Shown here one piece after another: positions 43,090 to 52,237 of a stretch of 64,000 nt of DNA. Location of the stretch: assembly GCA_934754355.1 (NCBI GenBank), contig CAKVID010000001.1, positions 248,001-312,000 on the forward strand, read 5' to 3'. The notes under the pieces are model-generated. The model saw only the letters and a list, made by a program, of their open reading frames with translations. It ran no database searches and was not told where the DNA came from. Position 1 is the stretch's first letter. The number at the start of each line of letters is the position of its first letter. The position numbers and the translations under genes were made by a program. This DNA comes from an uncultured Clostridia bacterium. Its GTDB lineage: Bacteria; Bacillota; Clostridia; Christensenellales; UBA1242.

Positions 43090-44226
43090 TTAGAACCACT
43101 TATCAATTATCGTATCAAATAAATATTTCATATCATTGTTCTTAGCACCCTCAATTGTAATTAATTCACTCTCAAATATTACTTCATTATTATAAAGTAC
43201 TTGCACTGTTCCTACTCCTTGATTTAGTGATATAGGTGCAACCAATCTATCGGGCATAATATATTTTACTTCATACAAATCTTCTTCGGTATTTAATATT
43301 GGTTTACTAAATCCCTTAACTGTAATGACTCCAATTTCAGATTTCTCGCTGTCGGCTATTTCAATATTGCTAACAAAATTATATGGTTTAACAAATTCTT
43401 TCATTGTGTAATTATCCATAGCCAATTTAGTAAGCCTATCGCACTCTTCAAACATTGGACCACAATTAAGAACTACAGATATTAATTGCATACCATTTTC
43501 TTCATGAGCATGTACTAAACATCTCCCAGCATTATCTGTAAAGCCTGTTTTAACTCCTATACAATTTTTATCTGTAAATAGAAGTCTATTTTTGTGTTTT
43601 AGATATCTTGCTTGATACAAATCATTTTTCTCTATAACCATTCTTTCGGTAGATACTATTTCTTTGAATGTTGGATTTTTTAGAGCATAAGATGTTAGCA
43701 CGGCCAAATCGTAAGCAGAAGTATAATGCCCCTCTGCATCTAATCCATGAGGATTGGCAAAATGAGTATGCTCTAATCCCAAACTCTCAGCCAAATTATT
43801 CATCATTTCCACAAAGTGTTCCTCACCTTCGAAATACTCTGCAATAGCAACAGCACAATCATTACCACTAGCCAGAATAAGACCATACAGCAATTCACGC
43901 ATCGAAAGTCTTTCTCCACTTTTTAGATATATACTAGTTCCCTCTATACCAATTGCTTTCTCACTTACCAAAAATTTCTCATCTAAATCCTTACAATTTT
44001 CTATAGCAAGAATTGCAGTAACAATTTTTGTAGTGCTAGCCATTGCTAATTCTTGATTTGCATTTTTAGAATACAAAACTGTATTAGTATTCCCCTCCAA
44101 AACAACCATTGCTAAAGCAGCCGAATTAACCTCATACGCTTCTGCTACTTCAAATTTATTTGATGTAAATAATATTATGAGCATACTTAAAATTAAGATT
44201 ATACTAACTCTCTTTTTCATCTTCAT
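43090..44226 (-). CDS. dacF: D-alanyl-D-alanine carboxypeptidase (DacF-type PBP)
   Basis: This low-molecular-weight penicillin-binding protein trims the terminal D-Ala from peptidoglycan stem peptides outside the membrane. A signal peptide spans residues 1-30 (cut after VAEA). The three active-site motifs are S64-TTK67, S120-GN122 and K226-TG. A C-terminal beta domain follows residue about 270. The 378-residue length is normal. Its place behind ytfJ and the scp genes matches spore formers, where DacF tunes cortex cross-linking. Its start lies inside the end of ytfJ (23-nt overlap) with AAGGA upstream. Confidence 0.93.
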   Translation of the reverse strand: MKMKKRVSIILILSMLIILFTSNKFEVAEAYEVNSAALAMVVLEGNTNTVLYSKNANQELAMASTTKIVTAILAIENCKDLDEKFLVSEKAIGIEGTSIYLKSGERLSMRELLYGLILASGNDCAVAIAEYFEGEEHFVEMMNNLAESLGLEHTHFANPHGLDAEGHYTSAYDLAVLTSYALKNPTFKEIVSTERMVIEKNDLYQARYLKHKNRLLFTDKNCIGVKTGFTDNAGRCLVHAHEENGMQLISVVLNCGPMFEECDRLTKLAMDNYTMKEFVKPYNFVSNIEIADSEKSEIGVITVKGFSKPILNTEEDLYEVKYIMPDRLVAPISLNQGVGTVQVLYNNEVIFESELITIEGAKNNDMKYLFDTIIDKWF

Positions 44227-44611
44227 TTATTTCCTTATTATCTTTTTTGATGTAAGTATTATAAAGACTATAACACATATCTACTACAGTTTTTGTTACA
44301 TCTGGTACAGCATTTACAGATAAAAACTTACATTCAGTATCCGATACTGCTACAAATCCAATAGGCACTATATTAAATCCCGTTCCTGAACAAGCATTTA
44401 TATTTTCGCCTTTTGCTTTGGGTATTGTACCACCGCCGGAAATAAGTCCTACACTTATTTTACTGACTGGAATTAAGTAGTTATTGTCATTTACTTTGAT
44501 AGTTTTGCCAACAACTGTATTTGCGTCTACAATATCCTTGATATGATTAAAAGTATTTTCAATTACATTTTCAATGTTTTGTTTTGTATTTTCTTTGTCT
44601 TTCTTTGACAT
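44204..44611 (-). CDS. ytfJ: Sporulation protein YtfJ (GerW family)
   Basis: YtfJ/GerW is needed for cortex-lytic enzyme SleB function during germination in Bacillus. The 135-residue protein shows the family core VVGKTIKVNDNNYLIPVSKISVG, a Gly-rich loop LISGGGT, and GFNIVPIGFVAV. The start ATG 44611 has GAGGT upstream and lies 41 nt inside the preceding DUF2953 gene, so the two are coupled. Confidence 0.93.
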   Translation of the reverse strand: MSKKDKENTKQNIENVIENTFNHIKDIVDANTVVGKTIKVNDNNYLIPVSKISVGLISGGGTIPKAKGENINACSGTGFNIVPIGFVAVSDTECKFLSVNAVPDVTKTVVDMCYSLYNTYIKKDNKEINEDEKES

Positions 44612-45146
44612 ATTTACCTCGTTTATAAAAACTAAGAATGATTGCGAATATCATATCAAATATTGTAAAGTATACTTTGATTGATGTATTAAGTTGCACA
44701 ACATCATCAACAAAATTTACTTTGTTATTGTAATAGATATCGCATTCACTTTTATTTAATTTATTCAAATATTCAATTTTTTCACATACACAATTTAGTG
44801 TAATAATTGCAAGAACAGAATTGCTTGCATTCCCTAGACCAATATTAGTATCAACTTTAATTTTATCAAAATATAATTTATCAAAAATACTTTTCTTCAT
44901 TTGCAAAATTAAATACTCTTGTTCTTTATTAAATATAATATTTAATGTCTTTAGTTTTTTACTATTATTAATTTTGATATACAACCCAATAATGCTTATA
45001 TATATATTAAGAATTTTAATGCCATAAATTTTGATTTGAATACATACATAATTCCCATACAAATCAAATTTGACATTTATTGTGATTACTAACATTAAAG
45101 ATAAAAAAATAATTATTAGCGATAAAAAAATAATAGCATTATTCAT
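44571..45146 (-). CDS. DUF2953 family membrane protein (YtfI-like)
   Basis: The 191-residue protein has an N-terminal membrane helix (about 4-24), a beta-rich stretch starting VKFDLYGNYVCIQIKIYGIKI, and a second hydrophobic segment near 155-175. This layout and the position directly before ytfJ match the DUF2953/YtfI family of spore formers, whose role is unknown. The C-terminus is basic (KERQRKYKTKH). Very Asn/Ile-rich, in keeping with the AT-rich genome. Confidence 0.75.
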   Translation of the reverse strand: MNNAIIFLSLIIIFLSLMLVITINVKFDLYGNYVCIQIKIYGIKILNIYISIIGLYIKINNSKKLKTLNIIFNKEQEYLILQMKKSIFDKLYFDKIKVDTNIGLGNASNSVLAIITLNCVCEKIEYLNKLNKSECDIYYNNKVNFVDDVVQLNTSIKVYFTIFDMIFAIILSFYKRGKYVKERQRKYKTKH

Positions 45147-45181
45147 ACTATTATTTTAATCAATTAAATTAATTTTATTTA

Positions 45182-45934
45182 TTATTCTTCATCGTTATTT
45201 ATATTAATATCTGGAATACTAGACAAGTCGTCACTAAATTTACCAAGCAGTTCATCTAATTTATTTCTATCTTCCATTATTTCTTCTTTAGTCTCTTTAA
45301 TCCCCTTGATAATTTGCTCTGCTTCTTCGTCAGTCATGTTCTTGGCAATATCCTCTTCTTCAGGAATTTCTCTAAAGTCAAATAATGAGTTATCACTTTC
45401 TTCATGAAGAACTTTAATTCTCTCTAATAATTGGTCGTAGTCTGGCAAATCTTTAAGTGATGATATATTAAATTTCTTCAAGAAATTATCTGTTGTTCCA
45501 AATAACAATGGCTTACCTACTGCATCTTTCCTACCAACAACTTCAATCAAATTATTCTCAAGCAAAGTATTAATTGCGTAATCACAATTTGCTCCACCCC
45601 TAATATTTTCTATTTCAAGTCTAGTAATTGGTTGCTTGTATGCAATAATTCCGCATACCTCTAATACTATCTTTGTTAACATTTTTTCTTTGATTGGATT
45701 TAATACTACACTTATTGTATCTGCGTATTCTTTGTTACTACACAATTGTGCTTTCTCATTAAATATAATTACTTGCACACCATCTTTATTATCTGCTTTG
45801 TAAGATTGTAATTCTTTAACCGCATTCTCTACTTCGGATTTGTCTATTTCCAATTTCTCAGCAATATCCATAAAAGATACTGCTTCGCCTGCTACAAACA
45901 AAATACCTTCTATTATTTTAGATAAGTTCTCCAT
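45182..45934 (-). CDS. scpB: Segregation and condensation protein B
   Basis: ScpB binds ScpA and the SMC ATPase to form the condensin that organises and separates chromosomes. The first 170 or so residues are the two winged-helix domains, starting IIEGILFVAGEAV and containing VCGIIAYKQPITRLEIENIRG and VVGRKDAVGKPLLFGTT. The C-terminal 80 residues are an acidic tail rich in Glu and Asp, making 250 residues against about 190-200 for Bacillus. It overlaps scpA by 17 nt with AGGAG upstream. Confidence 0.95.
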   Translation of the reverse strand: MENLSKIIEGILFVAGEAVSFMDIAEKLEIDKSEVENAVKELQSYKADNKDGVQVIIFNEKAQLCSNKEYADTISVVLNPIKEKMLTKIVLEVCGIIAYKQPITRLEIENIRGGANCDYAINTLLENNLIEVVGRKDAVGKPLLFGTTDNFLKKFNISSLKDLPDYDQLLERIKVLHEESDNSLFDFREIPEEEDIAKNMTDEEAEQIIKGIKETKEEIMEDRNKLDELLGKFSDDLSSIPDININNDEE

Positions 45935-46742
45935 TTATTTCTTCTCCTGTTTTTTCTATTTGAATATCTGAAAACAAATCATCTTGACTAACCTTGATTA
46001 CTTGCATTTTAATAAGTTCTAGCAAAGCCATAAATGTTGTTATAACTTCTTCTTTGCTACTACTTTCCAAGAATAATTCACTAAATTTTATATGACTTCT
46101 AGAAATTAAAGTATCTTTGATTGTAGAAATTTTCTGTTCTACAGTGAATGATTCTTTGGCAATTTCTTTACTTTCTTTGCCTTTCTCAATTTTATTAACT
46201 TTGTGCATTATGCCTACAAATGCATCAAGCAACTTGTCTAATTCCATGTCTTTGATAATAATTCTAAATTTATTTGCCTCTTTCTCGGGTTGTTTATAGA
46301 ATTTATCGTTGCTTTCAAGTTTACCCAATTTCTCATTAACTTCTTTGAAATATTGATATTCTCTTAATCTTAATTTCAAGACATATTCAGGGTCTAATTC
46401 TTCTTCGTCATTATCTACAATCTTTGGTAGTAATTTCTTACTCTTAATCTCAATAAGAAGTGCAGCATATTCAATAAACTCGCTAGCAACTTCCAAATCA
46501 ACTGTAGTAATATCTTTCATAATTTCCAAATATTGCTCAGTAAGTTCGGATATCTGAATATCCTCTATATCCAATTTACTCTTCTTGATTAGTGTTAAAA
46601 GCAAGTCAAGTGGCCCACTAAAATTCTCTAATTTAAAAGTTAATTTCTCACTATCAACATTTTCATTATCGGCAGAAAAATCGTTAGTATCATTACTAAC
46701 AATATTTTCATCTTTTACTTCTTCAATTTTTTCTTCTGACAT
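45918..46742 (-). CDS. scpA: Segregation and condensation protein A
   Basis: ScpA is the kleisin subunit of the SMC condensin. After an acidic N-terminal extension of about 33 residues comes the conserved start FKLENFSGPLDLLLTLIKKS, then IQISELTEQYLEIM, the scaffold helices with LEVASEFIEYAALLIEIKSKKLLP, and a C-terminal winged helix with VEQKISTIKDTLISR. At 274 residues it is slightly longer than usual because of the N-terminal extension. It is upstream of and overlaps scpB. Confidence 0.95.
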   Translation of the reverse strand: MSEEKIEEVKDENIVSNDTNDFSADNENVDSEKLTFKLENFSGPLDLLLTLIKKSKLDIEDIQISELTEQYLEIMKDITTVDLEVASEFIEYAALLIEIKSKKLLPKIVDNDEEELDPEYVLKLRLREYQYFKEVNEKLGKLESNDKFYKQPEKEANKFRIIIKDMELDKLLDAFVGIMHKVNKIEKGKESKEIAKESFTVEQKISTIKDTLISRSHIKFSELFLESSSKEEVITTFMALLELIKMQVIKVSQDDLFSDIQIEKTGEEINGELI

Positions 46743-46766
46743 ATCTTATCTCACTATTCTTTTTTC

Positions 46767-47414
46767 TTAGAAGAACAACTTCCAGAATAATTCAATTGGC
46801 AAGGCTACATAACTTATTAATTTAAACATTAAACTATCTAAGAAAATTAAAACTATTAACAAAATTATATTGCCATAATTATACATAAATCTTACAAAGG
46901 AATTATTATACTGAGTATAATTCTCTACTAATTTGAAACCATCTAATGGATATATAGGCAAGAAATTAAATACTGCCAAACAAATATTGATAAAGTACAT
47001 AAAGTAGAAAAATTCTTGTAAGAATAGTACAAAGTAATTCTCTGCAGTTATAAGCAATGTAAGCCTATAAAATCCACAACCAACAAAGCCAAGTGCCAAA
47101 TTCATAAGCACTCCCGCTACACAAGTCCAACCAATACCTTTCTTAATATTGCGGAAATTATCTGGATTATATTGAACAGGTCTAGCCCACCCAAAGCCAA
47201 AGAACGCACAACATAGGAAACCGATTATATCCATGTGTTTGAAAGGATTAAGAGTTACTCTACCTTGCATCTTGGGTGTGGGGTCACCATTCTTGTATGC
47301 TGCATATGCATGAGCAAATTCATGAAGGCTAAGAGATAACACAATTACAAGTATATAAGAAAGTGTTACAACTATAAAATCTGCACCTTCAAATTTTCCA
47401 AAAAAATTTAACAT
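46767..47414 (-). CDS. Site-2 protease family membrane metalloprotease (M50)
   Basis: The 215-residue protein has about five hydrophobic helices. The zinc site is H31-E-F-A-H35 (HExxH) in the second, and the third ligand is D158 in NFLPIYPLDG, the family NPxDG motif. The motif MQGRVTLNPFKHMD after the HExxH box is typical of the SpoIVFB-related rhomboid-independent group often found just before scpA in clostridia. The substrate is unknown. It is the first gene of the long operon running to dacF, 24 bp before scpA. Confidence 0.88.
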   Translation of the reverse strand: MLNFFGKFEGADFIVVTLSYILVIVLSLSLHEFAHAYAAYKNGDPTPKMQGRVTLNPFKHMDIIGFLCCAFFGFGWARPVQYNPDNFRNIKKGIGWTCVAGVLMNLALGFVGCGFYRLTLLITAENYFVLFLQEFFYFMYFINICLAVFNFLPIYPLDGFKLVENYTQYNNSFVRFMYNYGNIILLIVLIFLDSLMFKLISYVALPIELFWKLFF

Positions 47415-47440
47415 AAATTACCTATTCTCCATATACTTTA

Positions 47441-47469
47441 AGTATACTAAAAATTAATTAATTTTGCAA
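47441..47469 (-). promoter_or_regulatory. Promoter of the M50-scpA-scpB-ytfJ-dacF operon
   Basis: On the minus strand TTGCAA (47464-47469), 17 bp, then TATACT (47441-47446), 27 bp before the M50 start codon. Confidence 0.65.
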
Positions 47470-47493
47470 TTATATTGCTATGATATTATATCT

Positions 47494-47542
47494 AAAAAAA
47501 ATAAGAACAATTGTCAAATATTCTCATATTACAATTGCTCTT
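47494..47542 (-). terminator. Terminator of the dnaG-sigA-trmK operon
   Basis: On the minus strand AAGAGCAATTGT pairs with ACAATTGTTCTT, followed by A and then a T run (A at 47494-47500 on the plus strand). It lies just after the Zn-ribbon gene. Confidence 0.8.
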
Positions 47543-47550
47543 ATGTGTTA

Positions 47551-48243
47551 CTATTTCATATAAATTATTCTATGACACTGTTCACAAATAATTGTTCCAT
47601 CATTTTTTAATTTATTAGCCTTAGCAGTAGGAATTTCTACTCTACAACCAGAACAATGACCGTTATCAAAACTTACATATACTGGGAATATCTTGTCATT
47701 CTTCATAGTCTTATATTTAGCAAGAATTGTACTATCAATTTCGCCTTCCAAAGCCTTCATTTTATCTTCAATTTCTTTGATTTTAGGCTCAATGCTTTTC
47801 ATGTTCTTCTCATATGCCAACTTAAATTCGTTATATTTACTGCGGGCTTTAATCATATTGTTCTTTGTTATTTCAAAGTCTTTAAGGCTTTGTTTTATTT
47901 TATTAATTATTATATTAATATTACGCTCCAACAAGAACAATTCTGAACTAAGAGAATTAATTGTAGATAGTATGCCATCAATGTCTTCTAATGCTACATT
48001 ACTTAAATCTGTATTGATTAATTCTTGAATTTTCTTAGAATTACTATCATATTGTTTTTTCAAATTCTTGTAATCTTCTAGCAATGAATTGGCATCTTGT
48101 TCTAATGTCATACCTTTGTTATGTGCATCTACAATGTAGCCTTTTACTTTGTTCATATTGCTTTTTTCTACGCTATTTATATTAGATTTTTTTATTTTGT
48201 TTAGTTCCAAATCTAATTTTTGATATTCTAGTATTTTATTCAT
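47551..48243 (-). CDS. Coiled-coil protein with C-terminal C4 zinc ribbon
   Basis: The first 190 residues are charged helices, predicted coiled coil (for example KKQYDSNSKKIQELI and IEPKIKEIEDKMKALEGEID). The last 35 hold a C4 zinc ribbon with CSGC and CEQC. This layout matches the zf-RING_7 family, common next to trmK in Firmicutes; a nucleic-acid role is often proposed but not established. It overlaps trmK by 8 nt and is the last gene of the dnaG operon. Confidence 0.82.
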   Translation of the reverse strand: MNKILEYQKLDLELNKIKKSNINSVEKSNMNKVKGYIVDAHNKGMTLEQDANSLLEDYKNLKKQYDSNSKKIQELINTDLSNVALEDIDGILSTINSLSSELFLLERNINIIINKIKQSLKDFEITKNNMIKARSKYNEFKLAYEKNMKSIEPKIKEIEDKMKALEGEIDSTILAKYKTMKNDKIFPVYVSFDNGHCSGCRVEIPTAKANKLKNDGTIICEQCHRIIYMK

Positions 48244-48898
48244 ATCTCAATTCCTTTTTCGCTTTCTCAAATAGACGAATTTGCTCATCAATTTTATCAT
48301 TAGGAGATTTCTGCTTTGCCTTGATATCTCTAAATTTTGCCAAATATTTGTCTATATATTTATCAATATCGCTTAGTGGGTTTGTGAAATTATCCTTGCC
48401 AAAATACAAATTAAATTCATTTATTTGTGATTGATATTCCACTCTTCTACATTTAATTATATTATAAAATTTGCCCTTGTCAAGAATAATTATATCAAAA
48501 TCAATGTCAAAATTATGATTATTCAAGTATTTTTTCAATTCAATAATATCATGTTGTGGTGCTAAAATAAATGTATCAATGTTAATCGGCGAATTATCAA
48601 TAATTTTCATTATTTCGTATCCACCCATTCCAGCAATTATGCATTCATCAATTTTGGCGTCTTTGTATCCCGATAATCCATCACAACAAATTGCTTGAAA
48701 TTTAGTGGGATAACTACTTAGCAAATCAATTGCTTTCTGCAAACTAGCACTACTTATATCAGATATATAAGCAAAATTAATTTTGTTCTTATCAAGTAAT
48801 TCCTTGGTTAATTTGCCATGGTCACAACCAACATCAGCAATAATATCCCCGCTTACTAAATCACTTATTAACTTCAATCTTTTGGTTAACTTATTCAT
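48236..48898 (-). CDS. trmK: tRNA (adenine(22)-N(1))-methyltransferase TrmK
   Basis: TrmK methylates A22 in the D-arm of tRNA using SAM. The 220-residue protein has the SAM motif IADVGCDHGKL (20-30), the acidic loop ISDIS, and the family stretch IIAGMGGYEIMKII near 88-101. The C-terminal third is charged helix, the TrmK coiled-coil part. It overlaps sigA by 8 nt and follows it, as in Bacillus. Confidence 0.94.
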   Translation of the reverse strand: MNKLTKRLKLISDLVSGDIIADVGCDHGKLTKELLDKNKINFAYISDISSASLQKAIDLLSSYPTKFQAICCDGLSGYKDAKIDECIIAGMGGYEIMKIIDNSPINIDTFILAPQHDIIELKKYLNNHNFDIDFDIIILDKGKFYNIIKCRRVEYQSQINEFNLYFGKDNFTNPLSDIDKYIDKYLAKFRDIKAKQKSPNDKIDEQIRLFEKAKKELRYE

Positions 48899-49946
48899 AA
48901 AAATCTTGCAACTTTTTACTTCTATTTGGGTGTCTCAATTTCCTTAGAGCCTTAGCCTCTATTTGTCTAATTCTTTCTCTTGTAACATTAAATTCTTTAC
49001 CAACTTCTTCAAGTGTTCTTGGGTGACTATCGTCTAAACCATAACGCAATCTAATAACTTTTTGCTCTCTAGGAGTAAGCGTCTCGATTACTTGCAAAAG
49101 TTGTGCTTTTAGTATATCTTGAGCAGCATTATCTGTAGGAGACTTGATACTTTCGTCTTCTACGAAGTCGCTTATTCTACTCTCATCTTCTTCGCCTACT
49201 GGAGACTCCAAAGATACTGGGTCTTGAGCAATTTTCTGTATTTCAATTACTCTATTCTCACTAAGTCCCATTCTTTCTGCTATTTCTGCATTTGTAGGGT
49301 CTCTACCTAATTCTTGCATTAATTGTTTGGATACTCTAGATAGTCTATGAATAGTCTCCACCATATGTACAGGAATTCTTATAGTTCTTGCTTGGTCAGC
49401 AATTGCTCTAGTAATAGATTGTCTAATCCACCATGTTGCATATGTCGAAAATCTAAAGCCTTTGGTATAATCAAATTTCTCTACTGCTTTCAAAAGTCCT
49501 AAATTACCTTCTTGAATTAAATCTAGAAATTGCATAGAACTTCTATTAACATATTTCTTAGCAATACTTACAACCAATTTTAAATTTCTCTCAGACAGTT
49601 CTTTCTTGGCATTTTCATCGCCTTCTAATATTCTCTTGGCTAATTCTACTTCTTGTTCACTAGTAAGTAATTGTGCTTGTCCAATGTCTTTAAGATAAAC
49701 TTTAACTGGGTCATCAACTTTGACATTACTTATCAATTCTTTCAAGTCTTCATCTTTGATACTTTCCTCTACTGGAGGCTCAACTGTTATGCCTTCTTCT
49801 TCCAATTTATCTTTGACTTCTTTCATCTCATCAATGGATAATTCATAATTGATAAGTTTTGCTCCCAAGTCTTCATCTGTTATTACATTTCCATCTCTTC
49901 TGGCGTCTTTGATTATTTGTTCAATCTCTTGTTCTAAACTATTCAT
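48891..49946 (-). CDS. sigA: Primary RNA polymerase sigma factor SigA (RpoD)
   Basis: The 351-residue housekeeping sigma factor recognises the TTGACA/TATAAT promoters seen in this window. It has a short region 1 with DDPVKVYLKDIGQ (about 76-88), region 2 with LDLIQEGNLGLLKAVEKFDY and FSTYATWWIRQSITRAIADQ, region 3 with IRIPVHMVETI, and region 4 with TLEEVGKEFNVTRERIRQIE. The size fits Firmicute SigA. AGAGGA precedes the ATG. It is the second gene of dnaG-sigA-trmK, 1 bp behind dnaG. Confidence 0.97.
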   Translation of the reverse strand: MNSLEQEIEQIIKDARRDGNVITDEDLGAKLINYELSIDEMKEVKDKLEEEGITVEPPVEESIKDEDLKELISNVKVDDPVKVYLKDIGQAQLLTSEQEVELAKRILEGDENAKKELSERNLKLVVSIAKKYVNRSSMQFLDLIQEGNLGLLKAVEKFDYTKGFRFSTYATWWIRQSITRAIADQARTIRIPVHMVETIHRLSRVSKQLMQELGRDPTNAEIAERMGLSENRVIEIQKIAQDPVSLESPVGEEDESRISDFVEDESIKSPTDNAAQDILKAQLLQVIETLTPREQKVIRLRYGLDDSHPRTLEEVGKEFNVTRERIRQIEAKALRKLRHPNRSKKLQDFYE

Positions 49947-49947
49947 A

Positions 49948-51726
49948 TTATCCTCTATTCTTTTTTTCTTTGACTAAATTTTGAATTTCAATCATTAAAT
50001 TTTTGCGTTCACTTTCTTCTTTGACCGTTGCAAGTTTGGCGGTTAATTCTTCTATTCTAATATCTATTCCCGCTTTCTTTAGAATACTCAAGCAATCATC
50101 AAAGTGTTTCTGATTATCTTCCCCGTCTACAAATTCAAAGTTAATAACATCACTTATATCTGGAGTGTTCTCGGCATCATCAAACATACTAAATACAGTG
50201 CTTATTATTGGCTTTCTATTGTTATTATGTTCATTTACGATGTAATCATAAATCTTCATGTAATCTGGATTTTTTAAGTTATTTCTAATGTTATCATCTA
50301 GATATGCATATTCTTTCTTATGTAGAAGCGATGCTATTATAAATTTAACCGCTTTTACATATGAATTCTCTCTTAGATTAATTACTTTCTCTTTGGTTTC
50401 AACAATATCTTCTTGTTTTGGACTAAGATTATTTAATTTCTCCAAGTCACTACGCAATACAGATATTGTAACATTTGTCATCTCTTGCACCATTTTCAAG
50501 TAAATTTCTTGCTCACTCTCTGTTTGCAAAGACTTAATAACATTAAGTGCATCAGCAATAAATTTCCACTTCTCTTCTTTCTTATCTAAATTGTATACTT
50601 TGGCAAAATCTTTGATTAAAAACTCTACCCAATACATTGCACTTGCCAATAATTCGCCCCATGCATTTTTACCAAAAGCATTTACATATTCATCGGGATC
50701 GTTACCATTAGGAATAGTTACCACATACACTTGCAATCCTGCATTTACTAGTATATCTATGCTTCTTAGTGTTGCTTTCTTACCAGCACTATCCCCATCA
50801 AAACTAAGTATAACTTTGTCTGCAAATCTCTTCAAATTCTTAGCATGATTTGCAGTAAGTGCTGTACCCATACATGCAACAGCATTCTTAACACCACTTC
50901 TAAAAAGAGATATTACATCCATCTGCCCTTCAACAATAACAATCTCTTTCAAAGCCCCTTCTTTCTTGGCTTTCTTTAGTTGATTAATACCATAAATACA
51001 ACTAGATTTATCAAAGACTAATGTTTGAGCAGTGTTTTTATACTTGGCAAAGTCAGTCTTTCCTATTACCCTTCCGCTAAATCCAACAACATTTCCAAGT
51101 AAATTAAATATAGGAAATATTATTCTCTTGCCATAAGCATCACATAATTTATTATCGTGTCTATCACATACACCACTGTCTAACATTTCTTCTTCGGTGT
51201 AACCAAGAGACTTAAGATAATAAACAATCTCATTCCAACCAGTACTATAACCTAGTCCAAATTCCTTGATTGTGTTCATATCAAGTTTTCTTGATGCTAG
51301 ATATTCTAATGCTGGTGCAGCTTCGGGTTTCTTTAGATTATTATAGTAGAATTTGGCACTATCAACTAGAATACTATAAATTCTATCTCTTTTCTTTTTT
51401 AATTTGATAACATTCTCATCATTATGATACTCAGGCAATTCCATATTTGCATATTCAGCAAGTTTCTTGCACGCATCATAGAAATCTAATGTCTCATATT
51501 TGGATACAAAACTGATTACATCGCCACTAGCACCACAACCAAAGCAATGATAATATTGTTCAAATTCATTAATTGCAAAAGATGGGGTCTTCTCAAAATG
51601 AAATGGGCAACACGCCCACCAAGTTTTGCCTTTCCTAGTAAGATTTATATATTTGGAAGCAATAGTTACAATATCATTATTTTGTTTTAATTTTTCTATC
51701 CACTCAGCCGAAAAACCTTTATCCAC
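49948..51726 (-). CDS. dnaG: DNA primase
   Basis: DnaG makes the RNA primers for replication. From the GTG start at 51726 it has 592 residues. The CHC2 zinc finger ligands are C40, H43, C61 and C64. The TOPRIM core has the catalytic E in VIVEGQMDVISL and the DxD-type motif SFDGDSAGKKA. The C-terminal part is the helicase-interaction region. I prefer the GTG because AGAGGTGA lies just before it; the TTG at 51750 precedes that site. First gene of the macromolecular-synthesis operon. Confidence 0.96.
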   Translation of the reverse strand: MDKGFSAEWIEKLKQNNDIVTIASKYINLTRKGKTWWACCPFHFEKTPSFAINEFEQYYHCFGCGASGDVISFVSKYETLDFYDACKKLAEYANMELPEYHNDENVIKLKKKRDRIYSILVDSAKFYYNNLKKPEAAPALEYLASRKLDMNTIKEFGLGYSTGWNEIVYYLKSLGYTEEEMLDSGVCDRHDNKLCDAYGKRIIFPIFNLLGNVVGFSGRVIGKTDFAKYKNTAQTLVFDKSSCIYGINQLKKAKKEGALKEIVIVEGQMDVISLFRSGVKNAVACMGTALTANHAKNLKRFADKVILSFDGDSAGKKATLRSIDILVNAGLQVYVVTIPNGNDPDEYVNAFGKNAWGELLASAMYWVEFLIKDFAKVYNLDKKEEKWKFIADALNVIKSLQTESEQEIYLKMVQEMTNVTISVLRSDLEKLNNLSPKQEDIVETKEKVINLRENSYVKAVKFIIASLLHKKEYAYLDDNIRNNLKNPDYMKIYDYIVNEHNNNRKPIISTVFSMFDDAENTPDISDVINFEFVDGEDNQKHFDDCLSILKKAGIDIRIEELTAKLATVKEESERKNLMIEIQNLVKEKKNRG

Positions 51727-51864
51727 TATCTCACCTCTTTCAAATCTCAATTATATATACGCTTTTTAATTGCCATTTCCTCTTTTTTAATTAAAATTTT
51801 TATAAAATTTTATCTTATTATGAATATTTCTTATATTTTTTGCATATACTACTCTTAAATTCAC

Positions 51865-51901
51865 AAAAAAATTAACTAGATTATTCTCTAGTTAATTTTT
51901 T
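51865..51901. terminator. Terminator behind the small membrane protein gene
   Basis: ATTAACTAGA (51871-51880) pairs with TCTAGTTAAT (51887-51896), with A and T runs on both sides. It ends the minus-strand gene at 51933 and separates it from dnaG. Confidence 0.8.
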
Positions 51902-51932
51902 ATTTTTGTAATATTGCATCTTACTCAAGTAA

Positions 51933-52163
51933 TTATTTAGACTTTTTATCTTCTTCTGCCTTATCTTCTCTATGTAGATTAGAGTAAGTATTAACAGCAA
52001 TAGATACAATGCCACACACTAATGCACTGCAAACAATTATTACCCAAGTTGGGTGCCAAGTGTGAGCAAAAATACCAATTAGTACAAATGCCATAATAGA
52101 TGCAAGCATCAAAATTCCACAGAAAGCATCGCTTATTACTTGTGCTTTAGTTTTCTTATACAT
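51933..52163 (-). CDS. Small two-helix membrane protein, unknown
   Basis: I do not recognise a family. From ATG 52163, with GGGGG upstream, it has 76 residues; the longer frame to 52220 would run through the promoter. There are two hydrophobic helices (about 13-32 and 39-58), joined by a short turn with HTWHPTW, and a charged C-terminus ending EDKAEEDKKSK. It is a single-gene unit with its own near-perfect promoter and terminator, so it is expressed alone and probably well. Confidence 0.72.
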   Translation of the reverse strand: MYKKTKAQVISDAFCGILMLASIMAFVLIGIFAHTWHPTWVIIVCSALVCGIVSIAVNTYSNLHREDKAEEDKKSK

Positions 52164-52191
52164 AATATTTCCCCCTACTATTAATACTAAA

Positions 52192-52220
52192 ATTATATCA
52201 AATATGTGTAAGGATTGCAA
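52192..52220 (-). promoter_or_regulatory. Promoter of the small membrane protein gene
   Basis: On the minus strand TTGCAA (52215-52220), 17 bp, then a perfect TATAAT (52192-52197), 29 bp before the ATG. It lies in the 74 bp behind the LRR gene. Confidence 0.75.
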
Positions 52221-52237
52221 ATATTTTACAGATTATT

